Of a stretch of 64,000 nt of DNA, positions 19,452 to 30,209 are shown one piece after another (the stretch's first letter is position 1; each line of letters starts with the position of its first letter). The stretch comes from Proales similis (Eukaryota; Rotifera; Eurotatoria; Ploima; Proalidae), in assembly GCA_019059635.1 (NCBI GenBank), contig JAGVRJ010000006.1, positions 2,294,001 through 2,358,000 on the forward strand, in the 5' to 3' direction. Both the position numbers and the translations under genes were made by a program. Below the pieces are notes generated by a model. It saw only the letters and a program-made list of their open reading frames with translations. It was not told the origin of the DNA and did not search any database.

Positions 19452-20945
19452 CTACAACTCGTTGCCATCATTGAGTTCAAACAAGTGATCGTCTGCCTCA
19501 TTAGTTGAATCGTTCCAGGTGTTTGTAGTGAACTGCTCATATCGTTGCCGAGCTCTTTTCCATCTCCGATAGAGCAAAAACAAAACGACAAGTAGCACAG
19601 ATGAACAAGCAAGAGCTATGCCGAGTCCAATTAAAAGTCTGTTTGAGCGTTTGTTGAAATTCTTGTCCGGACAGGACTCAAATTGATGCTTGAAATCACA
19701 GTGCTCGACGTCACCAGTGAGGCAAGACCTCCAGTCTGCTGGCCAAGTGTCCAGCTCATTGTCAAGCGGATAATACTCACGGAATCGCAGCAGCCATTTG
19801 AGGCTACAACTGCACTTCGAGTTGGGTCCCAAGTGGATGTAGGGAACTACAAGACGCTCGGTTGGTATTTGTCTAATCTCGCAAATGTGATCGTCGTCGA
19901 GCTGGAACGCCCGATCCGAGCCGAAATCAAGATACAGCTTGAACTTTTTGTGCAAATAGTCCAAAGCAGACACATTGCCTTCAACTCGGTAGCCTGTGTG
20001 AATATTCAGGACGTTTGCCCATAGCATGCCGCCCGGCTTGAGCAATTCGGCCCAATTCTTTAGCTCGAGTTTTATTTCCTTGAGCTTTTTGTATTCTGAA
20101 AATTGGCCTTCTGCAATCGAACCAAGAGTCGCTTTGGTCAAGTGCAAACGCTCTAGGCCATTGAATATGCTTTGGTGAAGAATGTCATTGAGGCTCTTAA
20201 TCGACAACTGTTCACAGTACAAGTCTCTTACAGACCCGCTCAAATCTTGGCCTTCGAGCCGCATGAATTGCAGAGAATCGTCCGGACTGGGCTGCTTTAT
20301 TCTAAGTATCATAATGTTCAAGTTATTAAACAGCAACGGACATATTGGCTGCTCGAATTTGACCCCGTCAAGCTCGATGTTGGCCGCAGAGCCGAGCACA
20401 TAGTTCGTAATTTTCGGAAAAGATGAACCGCACTGGCTCGAGTCTAAACGCGCGCCTTGATAAGTGAATTCGAATGATGAGTCTACAATGCGGAGATTTC
20501 GAATCGCATGCTTCGATAAATGAGCGTCCAATCCCTTGAATAGATTTGCTTCGATATCGAACGATTTGATTTGATGCAACTCAAGAGTTGTCTTCGGGTT
20601 TCTCAGAGTTGACAGGTCCACAGAACCCGCTTTCAAGTCCAATGGCAAGAGCGGCTTCAGAACGATAGTTTCAAAATGAATTCCTGCTCCTGCTCTATCA
20701 ATTTGAGCCTGAAGCTCGCTGAAACTCGAAAACTGACATTCAATCTTTGTTTGATCACATTTGCACGTCGGCTCGTATGGACACTTGAATTGTGTTGTAG
20801 TCGGTCTCTGTGTGGTGGATCCTGTTGAATTCAATTTGACCACTTTTGACTTTATTTCGCTCACATTTAGACTGACGACCGTCCCTGCTGAGCAATAGGC
20901 AACAGTTAAACTCGAGATCAGCACGAGCAGATTTAAAAATTTCAT
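19452..20945 (-). CDS. LRR-like type I membrane protein
   Basis: 497 aa, single exon, ATG at 20945. Signal peptide MKFLNLLVLISSLTVAYCSAG, then a Thr-rich stub and a Cys cluster (CPYEPTCKCDQTKIEC) like an LRR N-terminal cap. The ectodomain (about residues 70-390) has degenerate leucine-rich spacing (for example LRNLRIVDSSFEF, LERLHLTKATLGSIAEGQF). A C-terminal cap-like Cys group follows (CSCSLKWLLRFREYY...CLTGDVEHCDF....C). Next come a single transmembrane helix (LLIGLGIALACSSVLLVVLFLLY), a basic stop (RRWKRARQR) and a short acidic tail. This is the layout of invertebrate LRR surface receptors or adhesion proteins. It does not match one I can name; the repeats are too divergent to count confidently. 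Confidence 0.72.
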   Translation of the reverse strand: MKFLNLLVLISSLTVAYCSAGTVVSLNVSEIKSKVVKLNSTGSTTQRPTTTQFKCPYEPTCKCDQTKIECQFSSFSELQAQIDRAGAGIHFETIVLKPLLPLDLKAGSVDLSTLRNPKTTLELHQIKSFDIEANLFKGLDAHLSKHAIRNLRIVDSSFEFTYQGARLDSSQCGSSFPKITNYVLGSAANIELDGVKFEQPICPLLFNNLNIMILRIKQPSPDDSLQFMRLEGQDLSGSVRDLYCEQLSIKSLNDILHQSIFNGLERLHLTKATLGSIAEGQFSEYKKLKEIKLELKNWAELLKPGGMLWANVLNIHTGYRVEGNVSALDYLHKKFKLYLDFGSDRAFQLDDDHICEIRQIPTERLVVPYIHLGPNSKCSCSLKWLLRFREYYPLDNELDTWPADWRSCLTGDVEHCDFKHQFESCPDKNFNKRSNRLLIGLGIALACSSVLLVVLFLLYRRWKRARQRYEQFTTNTWNDSTNEADDHLFELNDGNEL

Positions 20946-21260
20946 CTCCAAATGTGGCGACTGACTTGAAAATAAATCGTTCGCATTTGCTCGGCTCAGT
21001 CAATTTCGGAACACAGGCTTGATTGAAAACTAAAATATTTACACAGAAAAGCATGTTTGTGTTGATAAGAAGCCTTGGCGATAAGTGCTCTGGCTAATCT
21101 AAAGCAGAGACAACCTTGAAGATTTGAAAGTTGGCAAAGCGTCAAGTTTACTGTGCACAACGGGCACGATTATGCGCTGAGAGAGAAACCAGAAATTGCG
21201 ATCGAAATGAATAACCTGCACTTGGAGTTTCCTTTTTTTCCTTTCGCTTGAGATCAAGAG
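20946..21260. other. Divergent promoter region
   Basis: A 315-bp space between the LRR-like gene (minus) and the next gene (plus). Both promoters must lie here. No clear TATA box seen. Confidence 0.4.
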
Positions 21261-22850
21261 ATGCGAGTCGCGCTGGCAAACTCGTGTGGACGATTATGCG
21301 ATTTGAGCCGTGTGTCGATCAGAGAACTGAGCATATCCGTGCTCTTCTCAAGCAATCGAATTCAATCTCAAAAAGAGCTGAGCGAAAGACTTAGACAAAA
21401 GCGACAAGGCCAATCGAAGCCAGCTGCCACTAGCAAAGCGCCAAAGCCAGATCCGACTAAAAAACGCAAATCAAATGCAAAAGTAGTCAAATCGACAGTA
21501 CTGAGCGAGGCGCCGATCGTTCCCGAAAGCGAGCGGGTAAAATGGCAAACTGACTCGCTTCTAAAGCGAATGCTCAATCAAGGTAACGAGCCCGGTCATC
21601 AGTCGAGTGAAATCGTTCAAGCCGAGCGAGAGTTTATTCAGCAACCTTCGTTTAAAATCAGAAACGAACAGCTGGACCAACGCGGTCAAGAACTGCTGAG
21701 CAAATTTCGTTCGCTTGACAAATGCTCAAGCAATCCAAAGCATTTGACACTTTTACATCAGCAAATTGCAAGTAGAACAGCTCAGACCATAAATGAGCGA
21801 ATTCGCTCGAATGCTCTCGTTCCGAAAAATGGGCAGAAATTGTTCGTTGAACTGCAAGCCGGTCTCGCTCTGGTCACTCAGGAGCTTGCTCGACGACAAC
21901 AGGCTGCCGCCAGTTTAAACAAAATGAACTTTTTTCTTGTGGAGAACAAAGGAAAGTTTGTCGAGCATCTGAACCAAACTGTTGTTAGCTCGGACCAGAA
22001 TATTCACCTGCTCAAAACGGGCGCGTTTGAAGGCCAACTGGGCTCGCAGTTGAAAAAGGCGGCCACAAATTTGAACTTGCTCGGCAGCGATAAAGTCGAG
22101 CCCCACATCTATGCCATTCTACCGTGGAATTTAAAAGGCTTTCTTGGCCGTCTCTACTCCGACTTCATTATGGACAGGGGCCTGTTCGATTCATCGCTCA
22201 ACTTCCGTCCGCCCGTGTTTTACTTTTTCATGAACGAGCTCATGCTGGCCAAACTTCGGCCTGATCTGAACAAAAGCTACGCCGCATTTCGCCACAGCCT
22301 CGGCCTGCTGGCGTTTCTGTTCAGCCGATGCGAAGTGATCGATCAAATCGACACGAACTACGCCTTTCCATTCCCAATGGTCGCCATGCCCAACAAATAC
22401 AGGCGATATCCGTACAGCAAACTGGACATGAACAAACTGTTCTTGGTGGAAATAGCGTTCAACGTGCGGCAAGAAACGAGCGCTCTGGATAAACGCTTGT
22501 TTCATTCGTTCATATCGCAGCTGTTTATTCGTCCGTCCGACACACTTCACGCTGCACTGTCGAAAATATGCTCAAAAGCGGTAGCTGCCTGCAACGCCAA
22601 CGGCCTCAACATTTACACTCAAGTGAATCGAATCGAGCCGTTCAAATATTTGCGCCTATTTGACCATCTAGTCGAGCATAAGCTGCTCTACTTGGATCGA
22701 ATAAGTCCAAAGAGTTTGAGCTCAGTTCCCAAAGGGACACAGAAAAGCGGCATCAAACAACTCGACGAGTTCAACCAGAGCTTGAGCGGTGAGCTCGTTC
22801 TTCCCATGCTCAACAATTCCCGCTCAGCAAAGTCAAATTGTGCAAAATAA
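21261..22850 (+). CDS. Unknown 529-aa protein, possible mitochondrial import
   Basis: Single exon. The first 40 residues are rich in Arg, Ser and Leu with no acidic residues before position 14 (MRVALANSCGRLCDLSRVS..), which would suit a mitochondrial targeting sequence. A Lys/Arg/Gln-rich linker follows (about 40-80), then a helical region with several well-packed stretches. An example is PHIYAILPWNLKGFLGRLYSDFIMD near residue 280. A C-terminal part (about 300-480) has many aromatic residues. It does not match a family I can identify. The steady codon quality over 1.6 kb makes it a real gene. Confidence 0.7.
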   Translation: MRVALANSCGRLCDLSRVSIRELSISVLFSSNRIQSQKELSERLRQKRQGQSKPAATSKAPKPDPTKKRKSNAKVVKSTVLSEAPIVPESERVKWQTDSLLKRMLNQGNEPGHQSSEIVQAEREFIQQPSFKIRNEQLDQRGQELLSKFRSLDKCSSNPKHLTLLHQQIASRTAQTINERIRSNALVPKNGQKLFVELQAGLALVTQELARRQQAAASLNKMNFFLVENKGKFVEHLNQTVVSSDQNIHLLKTGAFEGQLGSQLKKAATNLNLLGSDKVEPHIYAILPWNLKGFLGRLYSDFIMDRGLFDSSLNFRPPVFYFFMNELMLAKLRPDLNKSYAAFRHSLGLLAFLFSRCEVIDQIDTNYAFPFPMVAMPNKYRRYPYSKLDMNKLFLVEIAFNVRQETSALDKRLFHSFISQLFIRPSDTLHAALSKICSKAVAACNANGLNIYTQVNRIEPFKYLRLFDHLVEHKLLYLDRISPKSLSSVPKGTQKSGIKQLDEFNQSLSGELVLPMLNNSRSAKSNCAK

Positions 22851-23122
22851 AACGGAAAAAATTTTCATTTGAGCCAGAAACAAATCGAAAAATCCAAATG
22901 GAAGTTGAATTCCACTTCTGTCTGCCGTCGCGATTTCAATTCTTTTCTCTTATTTTCTCTCTCTGTCTCTCTTGCGCTCATTCTCATTTGTCTGGTTCTC
23001 GTTCATTTTTTTTTCAAAATTTAGACTCTTTTTTTAGATAGACTGGAGACGAGGAGCGCTCGCCACCTTCAACTGCTCAATAGGAAAGTGGACACCGTGA
23101 ACAGAAGAACATTCTCGTGATC

Positions 23123-24660
23123 ATGAAGCAATCTCAATCGGCGCATCCGGCTGGTAGCAGTCGTTTGGCCTGGCCCACTTCAACACTCGACCTTGAATCC
23201 GAAGAAGTTAGTTAGTCAATCTAATGCAAATCGCCAGCTTTCACTCAACTTTACCAAACACATCTAGTCGACGGAGCTGCTTCGAGAGAAGCTGAAAATC
23301 AAGAGCGAAGCGTTGAATTTACTCGGCAAGCAGCTCGAAACGTGCAACAAAGAAAAAAACGAGTTCAAGCGGCTCATAGACACTTTGTACGACAAGAACC
23401 TGGCGCTGAAGAAGAGCTTGTACAAGGCGCAGAATCAGCTCGACGGCGCCGAGGACACACTGCTAGCCAGCAACTCGGCCTATTCGACGTCAAAGAGAAG
23501 AAGCTTCTCTCCAGCCAATGTGAAAAATTCGCTGTTCAACGACATCAATTCGGAAGTGAGTTTGATCCAGAAATCGGCTCGTCTACGTTTCTAATGCTCT
23601 CGGCTTTTGATAGGATTATGTAAAGATATTGAAAGATTTGATAAAATCGCTTCAGAAAGAAAAGCACGATCTTGCCGAGCGATGCGAAGATGCCGAACAG
23701 CAGCTTGAGGATGCGCGCACCGACTTGCGTTTGCTGCGAGAACAGCTCAGTCGTCGACGGCTCGGCAGCGAGGAGTCCTCTTCTCCGACCGGACTTCAAT
23801 TGAGCAAAACGTTCTCAATGACGTTCGCTTGTGATCAGCAGAAAGAGCAGCTCATAAAAGAAATCGAAAGTCTTAAGGAAGAAAAAACTCGACTCGAGAG
23901 CGAATTGAGACTTGGCGAATGCCAAATAGACGAGGCACGAACTGAGCGCGATTCTTTTAAGCAGAAATACATCTCACTTAACCAGCAGCTGCTCGACGCC
24001 GCAATCGCCAAGCCAGACTCGTCCGAATTGAACAACAACTCTGATTGCAAGCAGATTCCACAAGTGAACGTGAGCTCGATTGACGTTTCTAGATATCGCT
24101 TGCGATTAGACGAACTTGTCGCCGAAAACAAATATCTGAGCGAGATGAAAACGCGAATGGCCGAAGAGCTGGACATGCTACGGAGCACGTTGAAAAAGCA
24201 AAAGGCATCCGGTGCCATTCAGACAGGCCCCGCTAGCGTGAATCTTGACGCCTTGCCAGAAAACAGTTCGGTGAATAAGCAACAGCTCAAGCACTTGTTG
24301 AAATGCGCCGAGTGCCTACTGAACGGAGTCGGCGAGCAATCCCTACCCCAACCCCAACAAATCGATCCGCTCGAGCTCATCGAGCAACTCAAACGGGCTG
24401 TTGAAGGCCTCATGGAATCGCTGAATGACAAACTGGTCGCCAGTTCGCATCAAAGAAAAGTAAACAAAATGCTGGCGGGCAGAATCCAGGACCTTGAGAA
24501 ACAAATCGAACAGCGCAACATTCACAATCCACACACTTCCTCGACCACCTGCCAAATAAGCGACGCTCTGAAGCAAGAGCCCTGTCTTGTTCCAAATCGA
24601 TCTCAAACCGCTTCATTACCAACCTCCACATTGGATGGCGCCCATGATCTCTTGCTGTAA
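23123..24660 (+). CDS. CCDC149: Coiled-coil domain protein CCDC149
   Basis: 472 aa in three exons: 23123-23206, 23268-23555 and 23614-24660, all phase 0. Almost the whole protein is coiled coil. Segments match the conserved blocks of animal CCDC149 in order: KLKIKSEALNLLGKQLETCNKEKNEFKRL, then a helix from VKILKDLIKSL. Next come LIKEIESLKEEKTRLESEL, IDVSRYRLRLDELVAENKYL and, near the C-terminus, SSHQRKVNKMLAGRIQDLEKQI. The Q..HQR..NK.L..R...LEK motif is the most diagnostic. The family's molecular role is poorly known. The tail after residue 420 is unstructured. Confidence 0.82.
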
Positions 24661-24909
24661 TTCGATATCCAACACCAGCTTCTTCTTTTTTTTTTTATCT
24701 CTCTCACCTTCTGTCGTTTTCTCAACTGAGTCGTAGCGATTTTTAGTTTTTTTTTCTAGTTTTAATCGGCCAGGCATTTATTTTCCGATATTTGCTTCTG
24801 AATTGCTTATTTCAAATGCGAATGAATTTAATGAATGTGAGCAACGTTTATTTACAAGCAAAAGGGGAGAAAAGAAGAAGCAGGTCGCTGAGAACGCGTC
24901 ACGTTCACA

Positions 24910-26084
24910 TTAAAAGAACAGATCTGAAAGGAAATCTTCGAATTCGTCCTCTCTAGTTCGACTCTCTTCCTCCTCGAGTGGATGGTTTTGCTGCTTCCAG
25001 ATGGAGTCGTCGCATTTAATCACAATATTGCCCTGCTCATTTACAGACTCTTCTCGTCCTGAAGGCTTGGCCTTCTTGCTAGATCCTGCTTCATCGTTGC
25101 TCCTCTGTTCTTCTTCCTCGTCTTGCTCTTCTGTCCTCTGATCAGCTACCAACGAATGCTTTCGTTTTTCGCTCTTTTCTTTGCCGGCTTCAAACAGCTC
25201 GGATGTGCGCTTCTTCTTGGTCACTTCCTTCTTTCTGTATTCAAGCGATTAGGAAATTTGAGCCAAACAGATCCACTTCTTTTTTTTTCGCATTTCTCAC
25301 CGGTGATGATAATTCAGTTTGATCGAGCACTCTGGACAAAGCCCTTTTTGTTCGGAATTTTGAACATTTTTCTTCAATTTTTTTTTTTTAAATTAAATTG
25401 ATTACTCAGTTTGATAAGGGCGTTCTTCTTTTGGTCATCTTCGACGTAGGCAAAGTTAACCTCCCAACTTCGAAGGCCGTGGCTACAATCGCATCGCTTA
25501 TCGCCGCATACGAACTGGCCCTTTCCGTTCATCACTTCTTTCTCAGTCCGCCAGCGCATCGCCACCTGATGCATTTTAAGTTTAAGTCTTTCGGCCCTTT
25601 TTGTTTCCTCTCTTTTTCTCTCTTACTTTGTTCATCTTGTACAAGGACAAGTCACAAATGCAATACTCCTTGAAGAGCTTGTCATAGTACTTTTTAGCCA
25701 GCCGCTTCTCCCACGTGTCGGGCTCGTTCTCTTCGTCCCAGACGAATCTCATCTCTTGTCGAATCACGTCTAGATCGGTTCGATCTTTTGAGCTTTGATC
25801 AGTGGCTCGCATCGATTGCAAGTGTGCCGCCGCGGCTTTTTCACTTTAAATTACTTGTCTCTCTTGAAGACCTCTTTCATTGTTTTGCCTCCGCTGTAAT
25901 ACAGCAAGTAGTCATTGACCAGCTTCTTGTGGCGATCGTAAGCATTCATGCTGGCGAATTGTTGAAAGCGAACTTGACCTTCAGCCCTTGACGTAATCCA
26001 TTCATCAAGTCACAGCTCTCTCCAATCCTTCAAAATTCCAACTTACTTGCTCTGCTCGGATTGGAATATTTGTTTGGACGGCAT
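24910..26084 (-). CDS. FRA10AC1: FRA10AC1 homologue
   Basis: 287 aa in six exons: 26047-26084, 25855-25986, 25627-25792, 25406-25565, 25301-25343 and 24910-25234. Joins alternate phases and all keep frame. The core is very close to the nuclear protein named for the human FRA10A fragile site. Matching blocks are MNAYDRHKKLVNDYLLYYSGG, DRTDLDVIRQEMRFVW, WEKRLAKKYYDKLFKEYCI, MRWRTEKEV..GKGQF.CG, C..GL.SWEVNFAYVE and RLCPECSIKLNYHHR. The tail is Lys/Glu-rich and ends FEDFLSDLFF, the conserved terminus. The two CxxC-like pairs suggest a metal site. The protein is associated with spliceosomal complexes in other animals. The N-terminus is short here; a further 5' exon near 26200-26290 is possible. 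Confidence 0.88.
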
Positions 26085-26355
26085 TGCGCCGCTTGGTCTA
26101 CTCGATTTCTCTGTCTCCAGAAGCGGATCGGCTCTTTAATGCGTTGGTTACGTTCAATCGAGCCCGCCATTTGAACAAAATGCTTACATTGGCTGCTTCT
26201 GTTTGCTTTTGTCTGCATTCGACTCGTTCTCATACTCGAACTCGGAGCCTTCATAGTCATTGAACAAAATCGGCCCTCGGCTCGACTCAACCTTTCGAAT
26301 CAAATGGCAGCGGGTTAGAAGGCTCAATAATCGATTGTTTATTTCGAAATAGGTC

Positions 26356-27126
26356 TTAGACAAGGCGAGCGAGATTGTTTATGAACATGTAGCGCGAAGA
26401 GAACACATAGAGCCATCTGAACCAGAGCATTTGCGTTCGATGCTTGAGCATAGCGCCCAGAGTGAGCGCAAAGTCTTTGGGTGAATTGACGGCCAAAATG
26501 TGGCCAGGCTGAACTGAGAAGAGAGTTAGACCGATGTCAACGAGGCTGCTGTATTTTCTCAATACAAACACTGTTTTTAGCTCGAAAATTTTCAGCTTTA
26601 ATTGTCGAGTTGAAAGCTGGCGAGCAATGCTATTCAATGTACAATGATTCGGATGAGAGCTCACGCCCTGCTCGTCGAAAGTGATCAATGCGTCAATGGA
26701 TTCTGATCGAACGTAGCTCTCTACGAGGCTTAGACAGAGCTGACTGTCCCATTGTCGAGTTGGATCGTCCGGTAAACGATCTGGCTCATCAATAATCCTA
26801 AGACGACACCTAGCTCCTGCTGACAGGTGCTCACAGCTCTCTTTCATTTCAGCGCATCGCTTCGCGCCTATTCCGTAATAGTCGCCTTTGGTCATGCACA
26901 GAAAGTGAATTGTCACATCGGCAATCTGAGATAAATGTCGAATCGTGGGTCCAAAGAACATGGCCTCGTCATCGGGATGGGCAATTAAAATGCAGACATT
27001 TTTACTCTCGTGCAAACAGGCCACATTTGTTGCTGCTCGATGCTCGGATGCTTTTCTCAATTCAATCAAGTAAAGGAAGAGATTGAGAAGGATGTAGGCT
27101 ATGAGCACGGCTACTAGTGGATGCAT
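26356..27126 (-). CDS. PIGL: PIG-L GlcNAc-PI de-N-acetylase
   Basis: 256 aa, single exon; human PIGL is 252 aa. The enzyme removes the acetyl group from GlcNAc-phosphatidylinositol, the second step of GPI-anchor synthesis, on the cytoplasmic face of the ER. An N-terminal membrane helix (LVAVLIAYILLNLFLYLIEL) is followed by the LmbE-type metal site AHPDDEAMFFGPT. Further conserved parts are CMTKGDYYGIGAKR, DALITFDEQGVSSHPNH (the HPNH metal-binding motif) and YSSLVDIG. All expected catalytic residues (AHPDDE, HxxH) are present. It lies just upstream of FRA10AC1 on the same strand, with about 270 bases between. Confidence 0.92.
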   Translation of the reverse strand: MHPLVAVLIAYILLNLFLYLIELRKASEHRAATNVACLHESKNVCILIAHPDDEAMFFGPTIRHLSQIADVTIHFLCMTKGDYYGIGAKRCAEMKESCEHLSAGARCRLRIIDEPDRLPDDPTRQWDSQLCLSLVESYVRSESIDALITFDEQGVSSHPNHCTLNSIARQLSTRQLKLKIFELKTVFVLRKYSSLVDIGLTLFSVQPGHILAVNSPKDFALTLGAMLKHRTQMLWFRWLYVFSSRYMFINNLARLV

Positions 27127-27443
27127 ATCTTTATCTTAAATGTTTACCTTCGAATTTGAACTGCTCGTTTGCGGCTCTTTGAACGACATCTTAGCCAAAT
27201 AAAATCGCGTCGAAATTTCAAACAATTGCAAGCAAAAGCCCAAATCGCCTCTTTACAGACGAATGCGTTTTCATCGACACACGCTTGATGTTGTTTTTCG
27301 TTTTGAATTTTCGTTTTTTTATCACTCTATAGACATTTTAGTGTGCAGACTGTGAACACTGACGCGATTCAAATTTAGAGTAAGAAAGGATTTGAATAGA
27401 GAAGAATAATAAATTTGGAATGGAGAAGAGACGACTAGTTGTT

Positions 27444-28055
27444 TTAATTTGAAGGTGCAGCGACAGCCGGTTGAAATCTGGCATCTCTTTGCATGTTCAA
27501 GTAAATTCGATTCAAACGCTCCTTGTGGTTTTGGAAAAATTGATGATGGAAAACTTAACTCGATTAGATAACAAATAAGACCAACCTGAACGGCGATCAC
27601 TGTCGCCTGGATCGTGTTCAGCTTCTTTTTGGAGGCGTTCAGCCGCTTTACATACTCCTCAAGCTCAAACTTTTTCTTGTCCTCTTCGTAGATCACGCTT
27701 ATTTCTGTAGAGGAAAACAAGTGCATTCTACGCCAGCTAATCAATTACGAGTGAATTTTCAATACTCACGATTGAGCACACTTTTCAGTTGAGCGCTTAA
27801 TTCACATTGGCTGATCCTAAATGTCGAAATTAGAGTCACCTTCGCTTGGTATGACGAAGCAGAAGAGAGCGCGAAAGCCTACCTGAGCGAGTTGACGTGT
27901 GAGTCGAGCTTTTGAACGAGCGGCTCGAAGAATTTAACCAAGTTCTCGGCGAGCACATTCTCGTCGGCCTTGGCTGCCAACTCTTGGGCAAGCTCAGTTG
28001 CGTCCGGCTGATCTTCATCTCTTTCCTTTCGATTCTCTTCAACGATCTCACTCAT
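27444..28055 (-). CDS. SNAPIN: SNAPIN, BLOC-1/BORC subunit
   Basis: 138 aa in four exons: 27883-28055, 27770-27816, 27586-27704 and 27444-27521. Human SNAPIN is 136 aa. It is a coiled-coil subunit of BLOC-1 and BORC, and binds SNAP-25, so it acts in lysosome-related organelle transport and exocytosis. Recognisable blocks are LVKFFEPLVQKLDSHVNSLR.SQ.EL, then DKKKFELEEYVKRLNASKKKL and a final helix ERLNRIYLNMQRD. The N-terminus is acidic (MSEIVEENRKERDED). Total coding length is a multiple of three with every join. Confidence 0.9.
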
Positions 28056-28622
28056 ATTTTTGCTTGGAAAAAAACAAAAAAAAAAACCAACTGTCCTTCA
28101 ATTCATCGTGCACTCACTTATGAATTTAGTCACATGTCTGAGCATAAAACCAGCGCATAATCAAAGTTAGATTTGCTTGCATGTAGAGCCGATGCGTTGA
28201 AGCAATAATTGCTCCTCTCTCGCTCTTTTTTGATCCTTCGCTTGTCGACTACTCCATTCATACGCGTGAAAGTTGCGTTATTTGGAGAAGAAAAAACTCC
28301 GAGATCGAAATCAATGTGCAGTTGTGTGCATTCAGTTGAGTGATGTGAAGCTATTGACGAAAGTGAACGATCTGAATCGCCTGAGCTTGCAGGCTTCCGT
28401 TTCATATTACACAACCAATGTGACTACCATTAAGACCGCTACACTATATTTCTGCTTCTGATCGCCTTGAGTTGTCTTAACTTTCGCATAAGAGGGCGGA
28501 TAGACGCAAATAGTCTAGATATCAAATATCTCATTTTTAAGCCAGCCCAAGTAAATAAGAATAAAGAGTTAAACAACAGGTAAAGCAACCAAATTAGGTA
28601 TTCGGGTTTTAGATTCAAAAAG
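28056..28622. other. Divergent region between SNAPIN and mitoferrin
   Basis: Both promoters lie here. Open frames exist on both strands (a 94-codon minus frame at 28130-28414), but neither resembles a known protein. There is an AAAACAAAAAAAAAAACC tract at about 28070-28087. Confidence 0.4.
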
Positions 28623-29618
28623 ATGGAGGACGACGAGTACGAATCTTTGCCCGAGTACGCATCGTCGTACGACCATATGGTGGCGGGCGCTGCGGCAGGC
28701 ATCATGGAGCATTGCATCATATACCCGGTAGATGTGGTCAAGACCCGCATGATGTGTCTCAAGCCAGACCCGAAGGCTCGCTACAGCGGCATTGTAGACG
28801 CCTTGGTGAAAATAATTCGCAACGAGGGCGCTTTTAGACCAGTGAGAGGCATGGGCGTGGTCGCGTTCGGCGCCGGCCCTGCTCACGCTCTTTACTTTTC
28901 TTGCTACGAATTCATGAAGCAGACGCTGAGCGCTGCCAACTTACGGCCAGGCGACGATCCAAAAGTCAATTTGGTTGCCGGCTGCTTTGCCACTCTACTT
29001 CATGACGCTGTCATGGTTCCGTCCGATGTGATCAAACAGCGACTTCAGATCTTCAACAGCCCTTACAAAGGCATGATCGACTGTGTGGTAAAGACGTGGC
29101 GAAAGGAGGGAGTCGGTGCGTTCTATCGAAGCTACTTCACACAGCTCAATATGAACATACCGTTCCAATGTACTCATTTGGTGACCTACGACTTTTTGCA
29201 AAGCAAGCTGAACCCGTCACGCGAGTACAATCCGCTCTCGCACTGTGTGTCAGGTGCAATCGCAGGCTCACTTGCGGCCGCATTGACCACACCGCTTGAC
29301 GTGTGCAAGACACTTCTCAACACCCAAGTCTGCTGTAATCCAGAAGAGCTATGCAAAGTGAGCAATGTGAGTAGCACAAGCAAAGTTGGTGTCAACACAC
29401 TCGTAAACAATGTTGCGTTCGTTCGGGCACAGTCGACCAGCACAGCGGTGATTGCGACCGGCCTAAAAGACGCAGCGAATATTGTCTGGAGAACCGAAGG
29501 CCTGAAGGGCTTTTTCAAAGGCATTGTTCCGCGCACGGTTTTCCAAATACCCGGAACCGCCGTCTCCTGGTCTGTTTACGAATACTTCAAATACCGTCTG
29601 AAAAAGAACAAGGAATAG
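28623..29618 (+). CDS. SLC25A28: Mitoferrin, mitochondrial iron carrier
   Basis: 331 aa, intronless. SLC25-family carrier with three repeats of two helices each. Signature PxDxxKxR motifs are seen as PVDVVKTRM (about residue 37), PSDVIKQRL (about 137) and PLDVCKTLL (about 225). The first repeat begins DHMVAGAAAGIMEH, and GPAHALYF and MNIPFQCTHLVTYD are typical of mitoferrins. They import iron into the matrix for haem and Fe-S synthesis. There is one gene here; the choice between the vertebrate A37 and A28 paralogues is arbitrary. AATAAA at about 29930. Confidence 0.9.
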   Translation: MEDDEYESLPEYASSYDHMVAGAAAGIMEHCIIYPVDVVKTRMMCLKPDPKARYSGIVDALVKIIRNEGAFRPVRGMGVVAFGAGPAHALYFSCYEFMKQTLSAANLRPGDDPKVNLVAGCFATLLHDAVMVPSDVIKQRLQIFNSPYKGMIDCVVKTWRKEGVGAFYRSYFTQLNMNIPFQCTHLVTYDFLQSKLNPSREYNPLSHCVSGAIAGSLAAALTTPLDVCKTLLNTQVCCNPEELCKVSNVSSTSKVGVNTLVNNVAFVRAQSTSTAVIATGLKDAANIVWRTEGLKGFFKGIVPRTVFQIPGTAVSWSVYEYFKYRLKKNKE

Positions 29619-30209
29619 CAGTGATTCTCGTTTCTGCAAACGGCAGAAGTCTGCGAACAGCAATGCTTCACTCTGCTTTCTTAAATGCCTGCTCTTTTGT
29701 TCTTATTTTCCTTGTTTTGCTCGATAGCGGTGACCATCAAAATATGCCGTGTGTCTAAGCTGATCCGATGGGATGTCGACAGTTTAGACTGTTATGCTCT
29801 AGTGTGCGTCCGTTCTGTTGCCCTTTGGCAGCCAGCACATTGACATAAGCAGCTTGACCAAAGCCTCAGGCGACTCCCATAAATATTTTTTTTGTTCTCG
29901 TTTTTATTTCTTATGCCATTTGCTTAACTAATAAAACCATTCAACGGGCAAAGTTTGACTTCTCATTTTTGACTGGCTCTTCAACTTAGATCTGCTCGAG
30001 CTTTGACCCGAGTCTGCTCCGATCGAAGCAGACAGCGACCGATCTATCTAGACCTTACACTTGCACACACTCACACGAACGGACTAAATCACGACCTTAT
30101 ATACAGCAAACGATCAGTAATAACTTGCAAAAATATTCAAAACAAAGCTGCTTAAGCTCAACTGCAATCAGGCAATTTTAATTTTGAAATAATCAAAATA
30201 AATTGAGAA
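29619..30209. other. 3' UTR of mitoferrin and promoter of MCMBP
   Basis: No gene seen. AATAAA near 29930 marks the likely mitoferrin transcript end. Confidence 0.5.

Noticed and set aside
28130-28414. 94-codon minus frame with a basic RRIKKERER stretch
   Set aside because: No bHLH or other domain follows, and another frame is open on the opposite strand; likely chance in a divergent promoter.
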